NCBI RefSeq assembly: GCF_014635485.1
Contig: NZ_BMCX01000003.1
Location: 310,001 to 374,000 of the forward strand
Source: Corynebacterium pelargi
GTDB lineage: Bacteria > Actinomycetota > Actinomycetes > Mycobacteriales > Mycobacteriaceae
Reading direction: 5' to 3'
Length of the DNA stretch: 64,000 nucleotides
This document shows, in pieces, positions 54,789 through 62,526 of the stretch. Every line of letters starts with the position of its first letter. Within the stretch, counting starts at the first letter, position 1. Under the pieces are notes generated by a model. It was given only the letters and a program-made list of their open reading frames with translations, did no database searches and had not been told where the DNA came from. The translations under genes and the position numbers were made by a program.

Positions 54789-56426
54789 ATGTCATTCGAC
54801 GTCACTGCCACACCGGAATGGGAGGCGCTGGGCAAGCGCCACGAGGCGCTCCAGGCCACTGATCTGCGCACCCTATTTGGTGCAGACGTCAATCGCGCCG
54901 AGCGCTTCAGCTTCGATGCCGCTGGATTGCACGTCGATTTGTCGAAGAACTTCATCGATGCCGATACCCTCAATGCGCTGGTGGATCTGGCCAACGCCGC
55001 TGATCTAAAGAACAAGATCGAGGCCATGTACCAAGGCGAGCACATCAACAACACCGAGGATCGCGCAGTACTGCACACCGCGTTGCGCATGCCTGTAGAA
55101 GATGAGCTGGAAGTCGATGGCCAAGACGTCGCCGCCGATGTGCACGAGGTGCTCGCCCGCATGCGTGACTTTGCCACGGCACTGCGCTCTGGCGCTTGGT
55201 TGGGCTATACCGGCCACACCATTAAAACTGTGGTCAATATCGGCATCGGCGGCTCCGACTTAGGCCCCGCCATGGCAGTGAAGGCACTGCGCGCTTATGC
55301 CACCGCCGGTATTCACGCCAAGTTCGTCTCCAACGTTGATCCCGCCGACATGGTGGCAGTACTGGATGAGTGCGACCCCGAGTCTACCTTGTTTGTGGTG
55401 GCCTCTAAGACCTTCACCACCCAAGAAACCCTGGCCAATGCCCATGCCGCTAAGCGCTGGGTACTGGAGAAGTTCGGCGATGAAGCCGCGGTAGCAAAGC
55501 ACTTCGTGGCCGTTTCCACCAACGCCGAGAAGGTGGCCGAATTCGGTATTGATACGAAGAACATGTTCGGCTTCTGGAACTGGGTTGGCGGGCGCTACTC
55601 CGTGGATTCCGCCATCGGTTTGTCGCTGATGACGGTGATTGGACCCATGGACTTCATGCGCTTCCTCGAAGGCTTCCACGCCATGGATGAGCACTTCCGC
55701 ACCGCCGATTTCCGCGAGAACATCCCCGTGCTCATGGGCTTGTTGGGCGTGTTCTACAACGACTTCTTTGGTGCAGAAACCCACGCCGTGCTGCCTTACT
55801 CCGAGGATCTTGGCCGTTTCCCCGCCTACTTACAGCAGCTCACTATGGAGTCCAACGGCAAGTCTGTGCGCCGCGACGGCACCCCGGTGACCGCCGGTAC
55901 CGGCGAGATTTTCTGGGGCGAGCCCGGCACCAATGGCCAGCACGCCTTTTTCCAGCTCATGCACCAGGGCACCAAGCTGATCCCCGCAGACTTCATTGGT
56001 TTTGCCCGCCCCAAGCAGGATCTGCCCACCGCTAGTGGCGAGGGCTCCATGCATGATCTTTTGATGAGCAACTTCTTTGCCCAAACCAAGGTGCTGGCCT
56101 TTGGCAAGACTGCCGAGGAGATTGAGGCCGAGGGCGTTGCCGCCGAGGTTGTGCCCCACAAGGTGATGCCGGGCAACCGCCCCACCACCACCATCCTTGC
56201 CGAGGAACTCACCCCCTTTGTGCTTGGTTCCTTGATCGCCCTGTATGAGCACATCGTGTTTACCCAGGGCATGATCTGGGACATCAACTCCTTCGATCAA
56301 TGGGGCGTTGAGCTGGGCAAGCAGCAGGCCAATGACCTTGCCCCGGCCGTCAGTGGCGAACAGGACGTCGATTCCGGCGATTCCTCCACCGACGAGCTGA
56401 TCCGCTGGTACCGCTCCAAGCGCTAA
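54789..56426 (+). CDS. pgi: glucose-6-phosphate isomerase
   Basis: A 545-residue glycolytic enzyme interconverting glucose 6-phosphate and fructose 6-phosphate. Diagnostic pieces are [33 protein letters not shown], the signature [16 protein letters not shown], and [14 protein letters not shown] near the C terminus with the catalytic lysine; the histidine is in [15 protein letters not shown] lies nine bases before ATG 54789. Divergent from gabD. A ten-base run of C and an imperfect hairpin with GTTTTTG lie after the stop. Confidence 0.97.
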   Translation: MSFDVTATPEWEALGKRHEALQATDLRTLFGADVNRAERFSFDAAGLHVDLSKNFIDADTLNALVDLANAADLKNKIEAMYQGEHINNTEDRAVLHTALRMPVEDELEVDGQDVAADVHEVLARMRDFATALRSGAWLGYTGHTIKTVVNIGIGGSDLGPAMAVKALRAYATAGIHAKFVSNVDPADMVAVLDECDPESTLFVVASKTFTTQETLANAHAAKRWVLEKFGDEAAVAKHFVAVSTNAEKVAEFGIDTKNMFGFWNWVGGRYSVDSAIGLSLMTVIGPMDFMRFLEGFHAMDEHFRTADFRENIPVLMGLLGVFYNDFFGAETHAVLPYSEDLGRFPAYLQQLTMESNGKSVRRDGTPVTAGTGEIFWGEPGTNGQHAFFQLMHQGTKLIPADFIGFARPKQDLPTASGEGSMHDLLMSNFFAQTKVLAFGKTAEEIEAEGVAAEVVPHKVMPGNRPTTTILAEELTPFVLGSLIALYEHIVFTQGMIWDINSFDQWGVELGKQQANDLAPAVSGEQDVDSGDSSTDELIRWYRSKR

Positions 56427-56445
56427 GGCCTCTTAGTTTTTCAAG

Positions 56446-56455
56446 CCCCCCCCCC
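56446..56455. repeat. run of ten C after pgi
   Basis: Ten consecutive C residues start 20 bp after the pgi stop, followed by TTCCCGCC and a purine-rich half that can pair back to it. Length of such runs varies easily in sequencing and replication. Confidence 0.9.
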
Positions 56456-56517
56456 TTCCCGCCTCACATGCCAGGTGTGGGAGGGGTGTTGGCGTTTTTG
56501 GGGGTGGCAAAAGGAAA

Positions 56518-56556
56518 ACCAGCCCCTTGCTGCACATCTCGCAGCAAGGGGCTGGT
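56518..56556 (-). terminator. terminator of the DUF1648 gene
   Basis: A perfect 16-bp stem, 56518-56533 with 56541-56556, has a 7-nt loop and on the minus strand is followed by TTTTCCTTTT. It lies about 90 bp after the stop, past the tandem repeats. Confidence 0.88.
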
Positions 56557-56583
56557 GTCTTCTACCTGGCGATAGCACAGCAA

Positions 56584-56658
56584 GCCGGCACGTTTGCTCA
56601 CTCAGCGCGCCAGCACGTTTGCCAACTCAGCACGCCAGCACGTTTGCTAACTCAGCAA
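56584..56658. repeat. three tandem copies of a 25-bp repeat
   Basis: Copies at 56584-56608, 56609-56633 and 56634-56658 share GCCAGCACGTTTGC and ACTCAGC, differing at a few bases. The third contains the stop codon of the DUF1648 gene (56647-56649); the other two lie just past it in the 3' untranslated region. Confidence 0.9.
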
Positions 56659-57429
56659 GAACGGCAACGCAACGCACGCCACCACGGTGCCAAAGATGAT
56701 GGCGGCAAATAGCTTGCCCTGCCAGCGGGCATAGTTGAAGTCGATGCCGATGCCATAGCGACGCTCAACTATTACGCGCTGATCCTCGGGGTTGTAGTAG
56801 AAAAGCCCGAACTTGTAGTGGTGATTCACGCCTTCCACCTCGGCCCCCTCTGGCATCCTCCCGGATTGCTGGGCCTTCTCGATTGCTCGTTGCAAACCTC
56901 GCGTTTGCGCACTGGCCCACCAAATCAACAGCACCAGCACCACCAGCACGAGAATCATGATGCCAATGAACAGTCCCATCCCATCCATCACGTGCTGGTA
57001 CTGGGGCAGCACCGAGCACACTTGGACCACCGCGATTACGAGTGCCAGTGCCAGACTGATGTAGGCAATCATTTTGGCTGTCAGCACCCGGTTGAGTTCA
57101 CTTTGCAGGCGCCGGTCAATGGGGTGATCTTCGGATTCATTTTGCTTCATCGCGTAGGTGGCAATCCCGGTCACGACCACCATCAGCACAATGGTGCCGA
57201 TGAAGATAAAACTGCCCATAAAAACAGCGCTGATCGATTTCGGCGCAAAATCATCCGGCCCGTCTGCGCCCCAGTGGGTGGGCACCGGCGAGGGAATGTC
57301 TTCCCATCGCATCCCCACATACGCCATTGCCCCACCGATGATGAGTGCACACAGCAGGTAGAGCCACTTCACGCTGCGTGTAGAAGGCCTCGGGTGATCT
57401 ATTCGTTGCCACAGTTGGGCGTTATCCAT
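56647..57429 (-). CDS. DUF1648/DUF5808 membrane protein
   Basis: A 260-residue protein with about five membrane helices. The extracytoplasmic loop IPSPVPTHWGADGPDDFAPKS (as PSPVPTHWGADGPDDFAPK) is the DUF1648 signature of SdpI-like proteins. The C-terminal KFGLFYYNPEDQRVIVERRYGIGI segment matches DUF5808, with a final helix. SdpI-type proteins give immunity to toxic peptides or act as signal-sensing membrane proteins, but no toxin genes are near. GGAAG precedes ATG 57429. Its stop lies in the third copy of a 25-bp tandem repeat. Confidence 0.82.
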   Translation of the reverse strand: MDNAQLWQRIDHPRPSTRSVKWLYLLCALIIGGAMAYVGMRWEDIPSPVPTHWGADGPDDFAPKSISAVFMGSFIFIGTIVLMVVVTGIATYAMKQNESEDHPIDRRLQSELNRVLTAKMIAYISLALALVIAVVQVCSVLPQYQHVMDGMGLFIGIMILVLVVLVLLIWWASAQTRGLQRAIEKAQQSGRMPEGAEVEGVNHHYKFGLFYYNPEDQRVIVERRYGIGIDFNYARWQGKLFAAIIFGTVVACVALPFLLS

Positions 57430-57537
57430 GATGCTTCCTCTCCGGCTTTCTTTGTTGAGCTTCAAAGCCTCTTCGCCGGCTGGTCGCTTAAGTTTGTAGC
57501 TTAGCTCACATACTATCGGAGGCAATACAATAGGGCA

Positions 57538-57996
57538 ATGCCTGAAGCCAACCATCACCACGTAGTACAGATCCGGCCAAGCGAAGGCCCGCACGAATAC
57601 CAGCAGCTCGTGCACATTTGGGAAGCCAGTGTCCGCGCCACCCACACATTTTTGAGCGAGCAGCACTTCGAAGAAATCCGCGGCAACCTCGCAGAGGGCT
57701 ACTTCCCCCAAGTCGAACTCCACGTCGCCACCATCGCCGGGAAACCCGTGGGCTTTAGCGGCACCCACGGCGATAGCTTAGAGATGTTGTTTATCCACCC
57801 CGATTGGATGCGCCACGGCATCGGCACCCGCCTGCTCCACCACGCCCTCGAACGCGGCATCACCCGCCTGGACGTTAACGAAGAAAACCCGCAGGCCATC
57901 GCCTTCTACCAACACCACGGCTTCACCACCACATCACGCAGCGAAACCGACGAGGCCGGCCTGCCCTACCCCATCTTGCACATGGTGCGCTCTTAG
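57538..57996 (+). CDS. GNAT acetyltransferase
   Basis: A 152-residue acetyltransferase resembling YjaB. It starts VQIRPSEGPHEYQQLVHIWEASVRATH (pieces IRPSEGPHEYQQLVHIWEAS), has the acetyl-CoA loop MRHGIGTRLLHHAL and the segment VNEENPQAIAFYQHHGF. TACAAT ends six bases before ATG 57538, so transcription may begin at the start codon. Its end overlaps the convergent small membrane gene by 4 bp. The acceptor is unknown. Confidence 0.88.
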   Translation: MPEANHHHVVQIRPSEGPHEYQQLVHIWEASVRATHTFLSEQHFEEIRGNLAEGYFPQVELHVATIAGKPVGFSGTHGDSLEMLFIHPDWMRHGIGTRLLHHALERGITRLDVNEENPQAIAFYQHHGFTTTSRSETDEAGLPYPILHMVRS

Positions 57997-58322
57997 CTTT
58001 TCGACGCCCCTGCTACCGACCTCAAACGCCACCCACTGGGCAGACCGCGATACAGAGACCAAGCAGTGGAAGTACATAGCACGAGCGTGATGAATATTTT
58101 GGCGGGAGTGGCGTCCAAACGCGCGCCTACAAAAGCGGCGAAGAAGATGGTGCCGATCAGCAGCGCGCGGCGAGTCTGCTGAGGTGCCCACGCAAAAGTC
58201 AATGCTGTGAGAACCAGTGCTGCACCCACGCTGATGGTGTAGGAAGCGCGGCCATCAAGCGAGTACACCGCGATCAATTGCGCTAGCAGCATCAGCAGCG
58301 CTGCGGGGATCCATTTCTGCAT
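57993..58322 (-). CDS. small membrane protein, 109 aa
   Basis: I do not recognise a family. It starts MQKWIPAALLMLLAQLIAVYSL and has four hydrophobic stretches with short loops, followed by a basic tail (LRSVAGASKS). GAGGAA lies upstream of ATG 58322. It overlaps the GNAT gene by 4 bp at the 3' end. The coding frame is supported by membrane-like composition and its fit in the gap. Confidence 0.6.
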   Translation of the reverse strand: MQKWIPAALLMLLAQLIAVYSLDGRASYTISVGAALVLTALTFAWAPQQTRRALLIGTIFFAAFVGARLDATPAKIFITLVLCTSTAWSLYRGLPSGWRLRSVAGASKS

Positions 58323-58539
58323 GACTTGAAGTATTCCTCAGCAGTGAGACATGAGCGATATGAAACAACAATCCAAGGCAGCACCCACCCGGAGATTAAC
58401 GGCGCATTTTCTGTGCTGTGCAGGGCAGTTGTAGGCGGTGGTGCGTCGAAAAGCCTGCTGTTGAAATCTTCATAATCCCAGGCCGTGGGGTATCCTCCCC
58501 TGAGTAAAAATTTTCTCACCCCGTGAAAGGCGTCGATCC

Positions 58540-59016
58540 GTGACCCAGCCAGCTCAAAAGCCAAACACCATTAGCAGCAAGATCGCCCATGTGATGGACG
58601 ATTCCATTAAGGTGCCCGGCACGCAACGGCGCTTCGGACTCGATCCGGTAATGGGTCTGGTGCCAGGTGTCGGCGCGGTCGCCGGTGCGTTGGTGGCGAT
58701 GGGCATTGTGGCCGACGCGATCCGCTATCGCGTGCCAATCATCGTGCTGCTGCGCATGGGGTTAATGATCATGGTGGATATGATCATCGGCGCAATCCCG
58801 TTCATCGGCCAAGCCTTCGACTTCGGTTTTAAGGCCAATAAGCGCAACCTGCGCCTGCTGGAAGAGGCCATCGCCAGCCCAGAGGCAAAGCGCAAGGAAG
58901 CCAAGGCCTACATCATCGGCGCGATCCTCGTCTTCGTGCTCTTGCTCGTCCTCATCCTGGTGGGATCTGGTGTGGCCATCTACTTCATCGGCAAGGCGCT
59001 TGGGCTTTGGGGCTAA
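58540..59016 (+). CDS. DUF4112 family membrane protein
   Basis: A 158-residue protein. The N-terminal part has RRFGLDPVMGLVPGVGAVAGALVA, given as FGLDPVMGLVPGVGAVA, the hallmark of DUF4112, then VLLRMGLMIMVDMIIGAIPFIG and FDFGFKANKRNLRLLEEA, and one C-terminal helix (YIIGAILVFVLLLVLILVG). GAAAGG precedes GTG 58540 by nine bases. Function unknown. A terminator follows. Confidence 0.87.
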   Translation: MTQPAQKPNTISSKIAHVMDDSIKVPGTQRRFGLDPVMGLVPGVGAVAGALVAMGIVADAIRYRVPIIVLLRMGLMIMVDMIIGAIPFIGQAFDFGFKANKRNLRLLEEAIASPEAKRKEAKAYIIGAILVFVLLLVLILVGSGVAIYFIGKALGLWG

Positions 59017-59067
59017 GGCGAATACTCACCGCCTGCCCCTGATGCGGGTGCCACGCTGCACTCATCG

Positions 59068-59109
59068 CGCCACCGAGGTTACAAGACGCCTCGGCGGCGT
59101 TTCTTTTTT
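59068..59109 (+). terminator. terminator after the DUF4112 gene
   Basis: CGCC-A-CCGAGG pairs with CCTCGG-C-GGCG with a single mismatch, and TTTCTTTTTT follows. It lies about 50 bp after the stop. Confidence 0.85.
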
Positions 59110-59261
59110 GCTCGATACAGGCCACCGCCCACATCCGGATGTTTTGCAGCATCGCAGAAGCTACTGCAGGTTTACTACCCCTACTTCAGGGTCTAGGCAT
59201 TGCTGTGGCGTTGAAGCCAGCGATAACGTGAGAGCAACCGCAAGCGAAGAAGGTGCATGCC

Positions 59262-59636
59262 ATGAACTCCAAATTCACTCCCCTGATCGCATCCATCGCG
59301 CTGCTTGCCCTGCTGCTCGGTACGTTTTTATATGCGCTTATTTCCAAGCCATCTACTTCTATAGCCTCGCAGTGGTTTCCTGCCATCTTTTATGTCGCGG
59401 TGCTGCTCATTGCCGTTCTGAGCATCGCTGCAATGCGTAGACACCGCCAGCGCAGCCGCCCTGTGGCGATCATCCACACCATCTCGATGCTGTCAGTGAT
59501 CCTTGGTGTTGCTTCCTTCTACGTGTTCAATGCCCCCACCACCATCAACATCTTCGGTTTCCTAGCTGTTGCTGGCGGTTCAATTATTGCCTGCCTCAGC
59601 GCCATCCCCCTCGCCGTAAGCCCCGAGCCTCAGTAG
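59262..59636 (+). CDS. small membrane protein, 124 aa
   Basis: An unrecognised protein with four hydrophobic helices (IASIALLALLLGTFLYALI; WFPAIFYVAVLLIAVLSIA; AIIHTISMLSVILGVASFY; FGFLAVAGGSIIACLSAIP) separated by a basic loop RRHRQRSRP. ATG 59262 has AGAAGG nine bases upstream and is preferred over an in-frame GTG at 59253. It ends 79 bp before the photolyase start. No function can be read. Confidence 0.65.
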   Translation: MNSKFTPLIASIALLALLLGTFLYALISKPSTSIASQWFPAIFYVAVLLIAVLSIAAMRRHRQRSRPVAIIHTISMLSVILGVASFYVFNAPTTINIFGFLAVAGGSIIACLSAIPLAVSPEPQ

Positions 59637-59701
59637 CTCGTTTTTTGCCAATAGCCCAGCAGCATCCCAGGTGCGGCTCGAAGTGTGATGGGCACCTGCC
59701 C

Positions 59702-59707
59702 TACACT
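59702..59707 (+). promoter_or_regulatory. -10 box of the photolyase gene, leaderless
   Basis: TACACT ends seven bases before ATG 59715, the same arrangement as for pmt and nei2. It places the transcription start at the start codon, which excludes the ten-codon upstream extension. Confidence 0.6.
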
Positions 59708-59714
59708 TTCTGCC

Positions 59715-61052
59715 ATGCGCGCATTGCTGTGGTTCAGAGATGATCTTCGAGTCCAAGACAATCTGGCGCTGCTCGCTGCCACCGAATCTGCCGAGGAAGT
59801 AGTAGCCGTCTATCTGCTCGATGAGCACTCCCCTGAGGTGCGCCCCCTCGGTGGAGCGTCCAAGTGGTGGCTCCACCACAGCCTCAACGCCTTGCACGCA
59901 GAGCTGAAAGCACTCGGCATTCAACTCATCTTCCGCACAGGTGCCGCACGCGAGGCGATCCCCGCGCTTGCGAAAGAAATCCAGGCCTCGGCGGTGTTCT
60001 GGAATCGTCGCTATGGCGCTTCGCGAGCCATCGACGCCGATATCAAACAGCACCTCCACCACGAAGGCATCGAAGCGAGTTCTTTTCCGGGCCACCTGCT
60101 TTTTGAGCCCTGGAACATCGCCAATAAGCAGGGCGATCCCTATAAGGTCTTTACCCCCTTCTGGCGGGCTTGCCGCGAACAACCTGCCCCCGCCTACCCC
60201 AAGGATGCCCCCGATCCCCTTGGTGGCACCCCGAGCGACTTCACCACGGCCTCATTGGATCAGATCCTGCCGCTGCCAACCTGGCCGCATGAATTTGCCC
60301 AGCACTGGCAACCCGGCGCGGCTGGGGCCTACGAGGCCTTGGAGGATTTCTTAGACCACACCATCGATGATTATGCCGATGGCCGTGACGTTCCTGCGCT
60401 GGGGCACACCTCAAAGCTTTCCCCGCACCTGCGTTTTGGTGAGATCAGCCCCCGCGAAGTCTGGCATGCCGTGGCCGAGCACCCCGCGCACGATTCTGAG
60501 GGCGCACGGGTATTCCTCTCCGAGCTGGGCTGGCGCGAATTCGCCTGGCACACGCTCTATCGCCACCCAGACCTTGCTACCCGCGGCCTTGATCGTCGCT
60601 TCGACGCGATGGTGTGGGAACACGACCCGGAGGGCTTGACACTGTGGCAACAGGGCAAGACAGGCTTTGGGCTTGTCGACGCAGGCCTGCGCGAACTTTG
60701 GCGCACCGGCACCATGCACAATCGCGTGCGCATGGCCGCAGCTTCCCTGCTGGTGAAGAACATGATGATCGACTGGCGCCTTGGCGAGCAATGGTTCTGG
60801 GATACCCTGCTGGATGCTGACGAGGCCAGCAACCCCTTCAACTGGCAATGGGTGGCCGGCTGTGGCGCGGACGCCTCTCCCTATTTCCGCATCTTTAACC
60901 CGGAAACGCAGCAAAAGAAGTTCGACGCCAACGGCAAGTACGTCAACCGCTGGGCACCCGACTGGATGGCTCATACCCCTGTGGTGGATCTACGCGAATC
61001 GCGCGCCCGGGCACTGACCGCCTTTGATGCGATCAAGGGGCTGCCGCGCTAG
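59715..61052 (+). CDS. phr: deoxyribodipyrimidine photolyase, class I CPD type
   Basis: A 445-residue photolyase that repairs cyclobutane pyrimidine dimers with blue light. The antenna domain starts ALLWFRDDLRVQDNLALL and has GGASKWWLHHSL. The FAD domain carries SPHLRFGEISPREVWHA, FLSELGWREFAWHTLY, QGKTGFGLVDAGLRELW, GTMHNRVRMAAASLLVKN, and DEASNPFNWQWVAGCGADASPYF in pieces such as NPFNWQWVAGCG. The tryptophans of the electron chain fall in this region. Start at ATG 59715 is supported by the -10 box. Next comes nei2, so this end of the window collects repair genes. Confidence 0.94.
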   Translation: MRALLWFRDDLRVQDNLALLAATESAEEVVAVYLLDEHSPEVRPLGGASKWWLHHSLNALHAELKALGIQLIFRTGAAREAIPALAKEIQASAVFWNRRYGASRAIDADIKQHLHHEGIEASSFPGHLLFEPWNIANKQGDPYKVFTPFWRACREQPAPAYPKDAPDPLGGTPSDFTTASLDQILPLPTWPHEFAQHWQPGAAGAYEALEDFLDHTIDDYADGRDVPALGHTSKLSPHLRFGEISPREVWHAVAEHPAHDSEGARVFLSELGWREFAWHTLYRHPDLATRGLDRRFDAMVWEHDPEGLTLWQQGKTGFGLVDAGLRELWRTGTMHNRVRMAAASLLVKNMMIDWRLGEQWFWDTLLDADEASNPFNWQWVAGCGADASPYFRIFNPETQQKKFDANGKYVNRWAPDWMAHTPVVDLRESRARALTAFDAIKGLPR

Positions 61053-61070
61053 TGGCTTCACTAGCACGGC

Positions 61071-61889
61071 CTAGTTCCCACGCAGGGGCTGGCAGTGCGG
61101 GCACCACCAGATGATGCGCTCAAGTTCGGCACGTGGATCGTCGACAAGCGAAGATTTTTCAATCAGGTTGCCGCAACGCCTGCAGGGTTTGTGATTGCGC
61201 CCAAACACATAGGAGGTTTCGCCCGCACGCCGCACCCCGGTGGATACGCGAATGGGCGAAAGTCGGTTGTCCCACATCAGATTGCGCGTAACCTGAAGGA
61301 TCCGATCCACGTCCACGTATCGCACTCGCTCGGCGGGATGCACCCCGCAAATAAAACAGATCTCCGCGCGGTACTCATTGCCCACACCGGCGAGAATTTT
61401 CTGATCCAACAAGGCCAACCCGATGGCTCGATCAGGCTGCGCGAGCATCCGCCGGCGCGCTTCTTCTTCGCCGCCTTCCAACCAAGCATCGCCCAACACA
61501 TCAGGACCTAGGTGGCCGATCTGGTTGTGGTATTCGCTGGTGGGATACACCCGCACCATGCCTAAGTCGTGGCCTACCACCTCGATGGGGCGCGGCTGCG
61601 GGGCGCCTTCGAGCTCTAGTACCACGCGCGCACTAAAGCCTGGCTTGCGCCACTTATCACCCTTGAGGTGCACCGCCCAGGTGCCCTCCATTTTCAGGTG
61701 CGTGTGCAAGATCTCCGGCCCGAACTGCATAAAGAGGTGTTTGCCATAAGGCCACACGCGATCGACGATGCGCCCATCAAAATTGGCCAGGGCAAAATTG
61801 GGCACGCGGATGCTGGTGCCAAGCACCTCGCGGCCTTGCATGAACTGCATGCGCCTGGATAGTTGATAGACGGAATCACCCTCTGGCAT
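61071..61889 (-). CDS. nei2: Fpg/Nei family DNA glycosylase (Nei2-like)
   Basis: A 272-residue glycosylase and AP lyase for oxidised bases. The mature N terminus PEGDSVYQL begins with the catalytic proline and the following glutamate. ILHTHLKMEGTWAVHLKGD (in pieces THLKMEGTW) and DQKILAGVGNEYRAEI carry conserved DNA-contact residues, and a C-terminal zinc finger reads CRRCG ... WWCPHC. The PEGD start matches mycobacterial Nei2, which sits beside lhr as here. The start ATG 61889 follows a TACACT box by seven bases, supporting leaderless expression and excluding longer forms. Confidence 0.93.
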   Translation of the reverse strand: MPEGDSVYQLSRRMQFMQGREVLGTSIRVPNFALANFDGRIVDRVWPYGKHLFMQFGPEILHTHLKMEGTWAVHLKGDKWRKPGFSARVVLELEGAPQPRPIEVVGHDLGMVRVYPTSEYHNQIGHLGPDVLGDAWLEGGEEEARRRMLAQPDRAIGLALLDQKILAGVGNEYRAEICFICGVHPAERVRYVDVDRILQVTRNLMWDNRLSPIRVSTGVRRAGETSYVFGRNHKPCRRCGNLIEKSSLVDDPRAELERIIWWCPHCQPLRGN

Positions 61890-61896
61890 GCACAAC

Positions 61897-61906
61897 AGTG
61901 TATGAC
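61897..61906. promoter_or_regulatory. overlapping -10 boxes of nei2 and mug
   Basis: The nei2 -10 is TACACT on the minus strand (61902-61897), seven bases before its ATG. The mug -10 candidate is TATGAC on the plus strand (61901-61906), eight bases before its ATG. They share two bases in a 25-bp gap, so both genes would be leaderless and could not be fired at once. Confidence 0.5.
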
Positions 61907-61914
61907 TTGTTGGC

Positions 61915-62526
61915 ATGAGCACCACGCACCCATCCCCGCTCGGCGGCAGGCGCCCTACCCGCGATGAGCTTCCCGGATTCTATGGCCATCCTGTCAGCGA
62001 CCGCCTGCCGGAACCCGGCGCGCCGCAACTAGAGCTACTGATCGTCGGTGTGAACCCCGGTTTGTGGACGGCCGCCGTCAACGCCCCCTTCGCTCACCCC
62101 GGTAACCGCTTTTGGCCCTCGCTTGATCGCGCGGGCATTATCAGCCCCGTGGTGGAATGCTCAGCCGGCATGAGCGATAGCGACGAGCAACGCCTGCGCG
62201 AGCTTCGCATCGGCATTACGAACCTGGTTGCCCGCGCCACGGCTCGCGCCGACGAACTAGAAAAGCAGGAGCTTATCCGCGGTGCCCGCCGCGTGGTTGA
62301 TTTAGTGTGCGAGCTTGAACCCAAGCGCGTGGCCGTCGCCGGCATCACCGCGTTTCGCACGGCCTTTGGGCTGCGCAAGACAAAGCTGGGCAAGCAAGAT
62401 ACCTCGCTGATTCCCGGCTGGCCTGCCCACGTGCCGCTGTGGGTCGTGCCTCAGCCAAGTGGGCTGAACGCGCACGAAAATATCGACACCCTGGCCGCCA
62501 AGTGGCAGGCAGTGATGCACGACTAG
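61915..62526 (+). CDS. mug: G:T/U mismatch-specific DNA glycosylase (Mug)
   Basis: A 203-residue uracil-DNA-glycosylase-superfamily enzyme. The first motif is LLIVGVNPGLWTAAVNAPFAH, given as VGVNPGLWTAA and NAPFAHPGNRFWPSL, which is the Mug pattern with an asparagine at the catalytic place, and the second is VVPQPSGLNAH. It removes uracil or thymine opposite guanine. Transcribed divergently from nei2 with a 25-bp gap. Its end overlaps the convergent lhr by 4 bp. Confidence 0.91.
   Translation: MSTTHPSPLGGRRPTRDELPGFYGHPVSDRLPEPGAPQLELLIVGVNPGLWTAAVNAPFAHPGNRFWPSLDRAGIISPVVECSAGMSDSDEQRLRELRIGITNLVARATARADELEKQELIRGARRVVDLVCELEPKRVAVAGITAFRTAFGLRKTKLGKQDTSLIPGWPAHVPLWVVPQPSGLNAHENIDTLAAKWQAVMHD

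Noticed and set aside
56584..56658. CRISPR array
   Set aside because: The 25-bp units are directly tandem with no spacers, and no cas genes are near.
58292..58564. Minus-strand 90-residue frame between the small membrane gene and the DUF4112 gene
   Set aside because: It overlaps both neighbours, has no motif, and covers the DUF4112 ribosome binding site.
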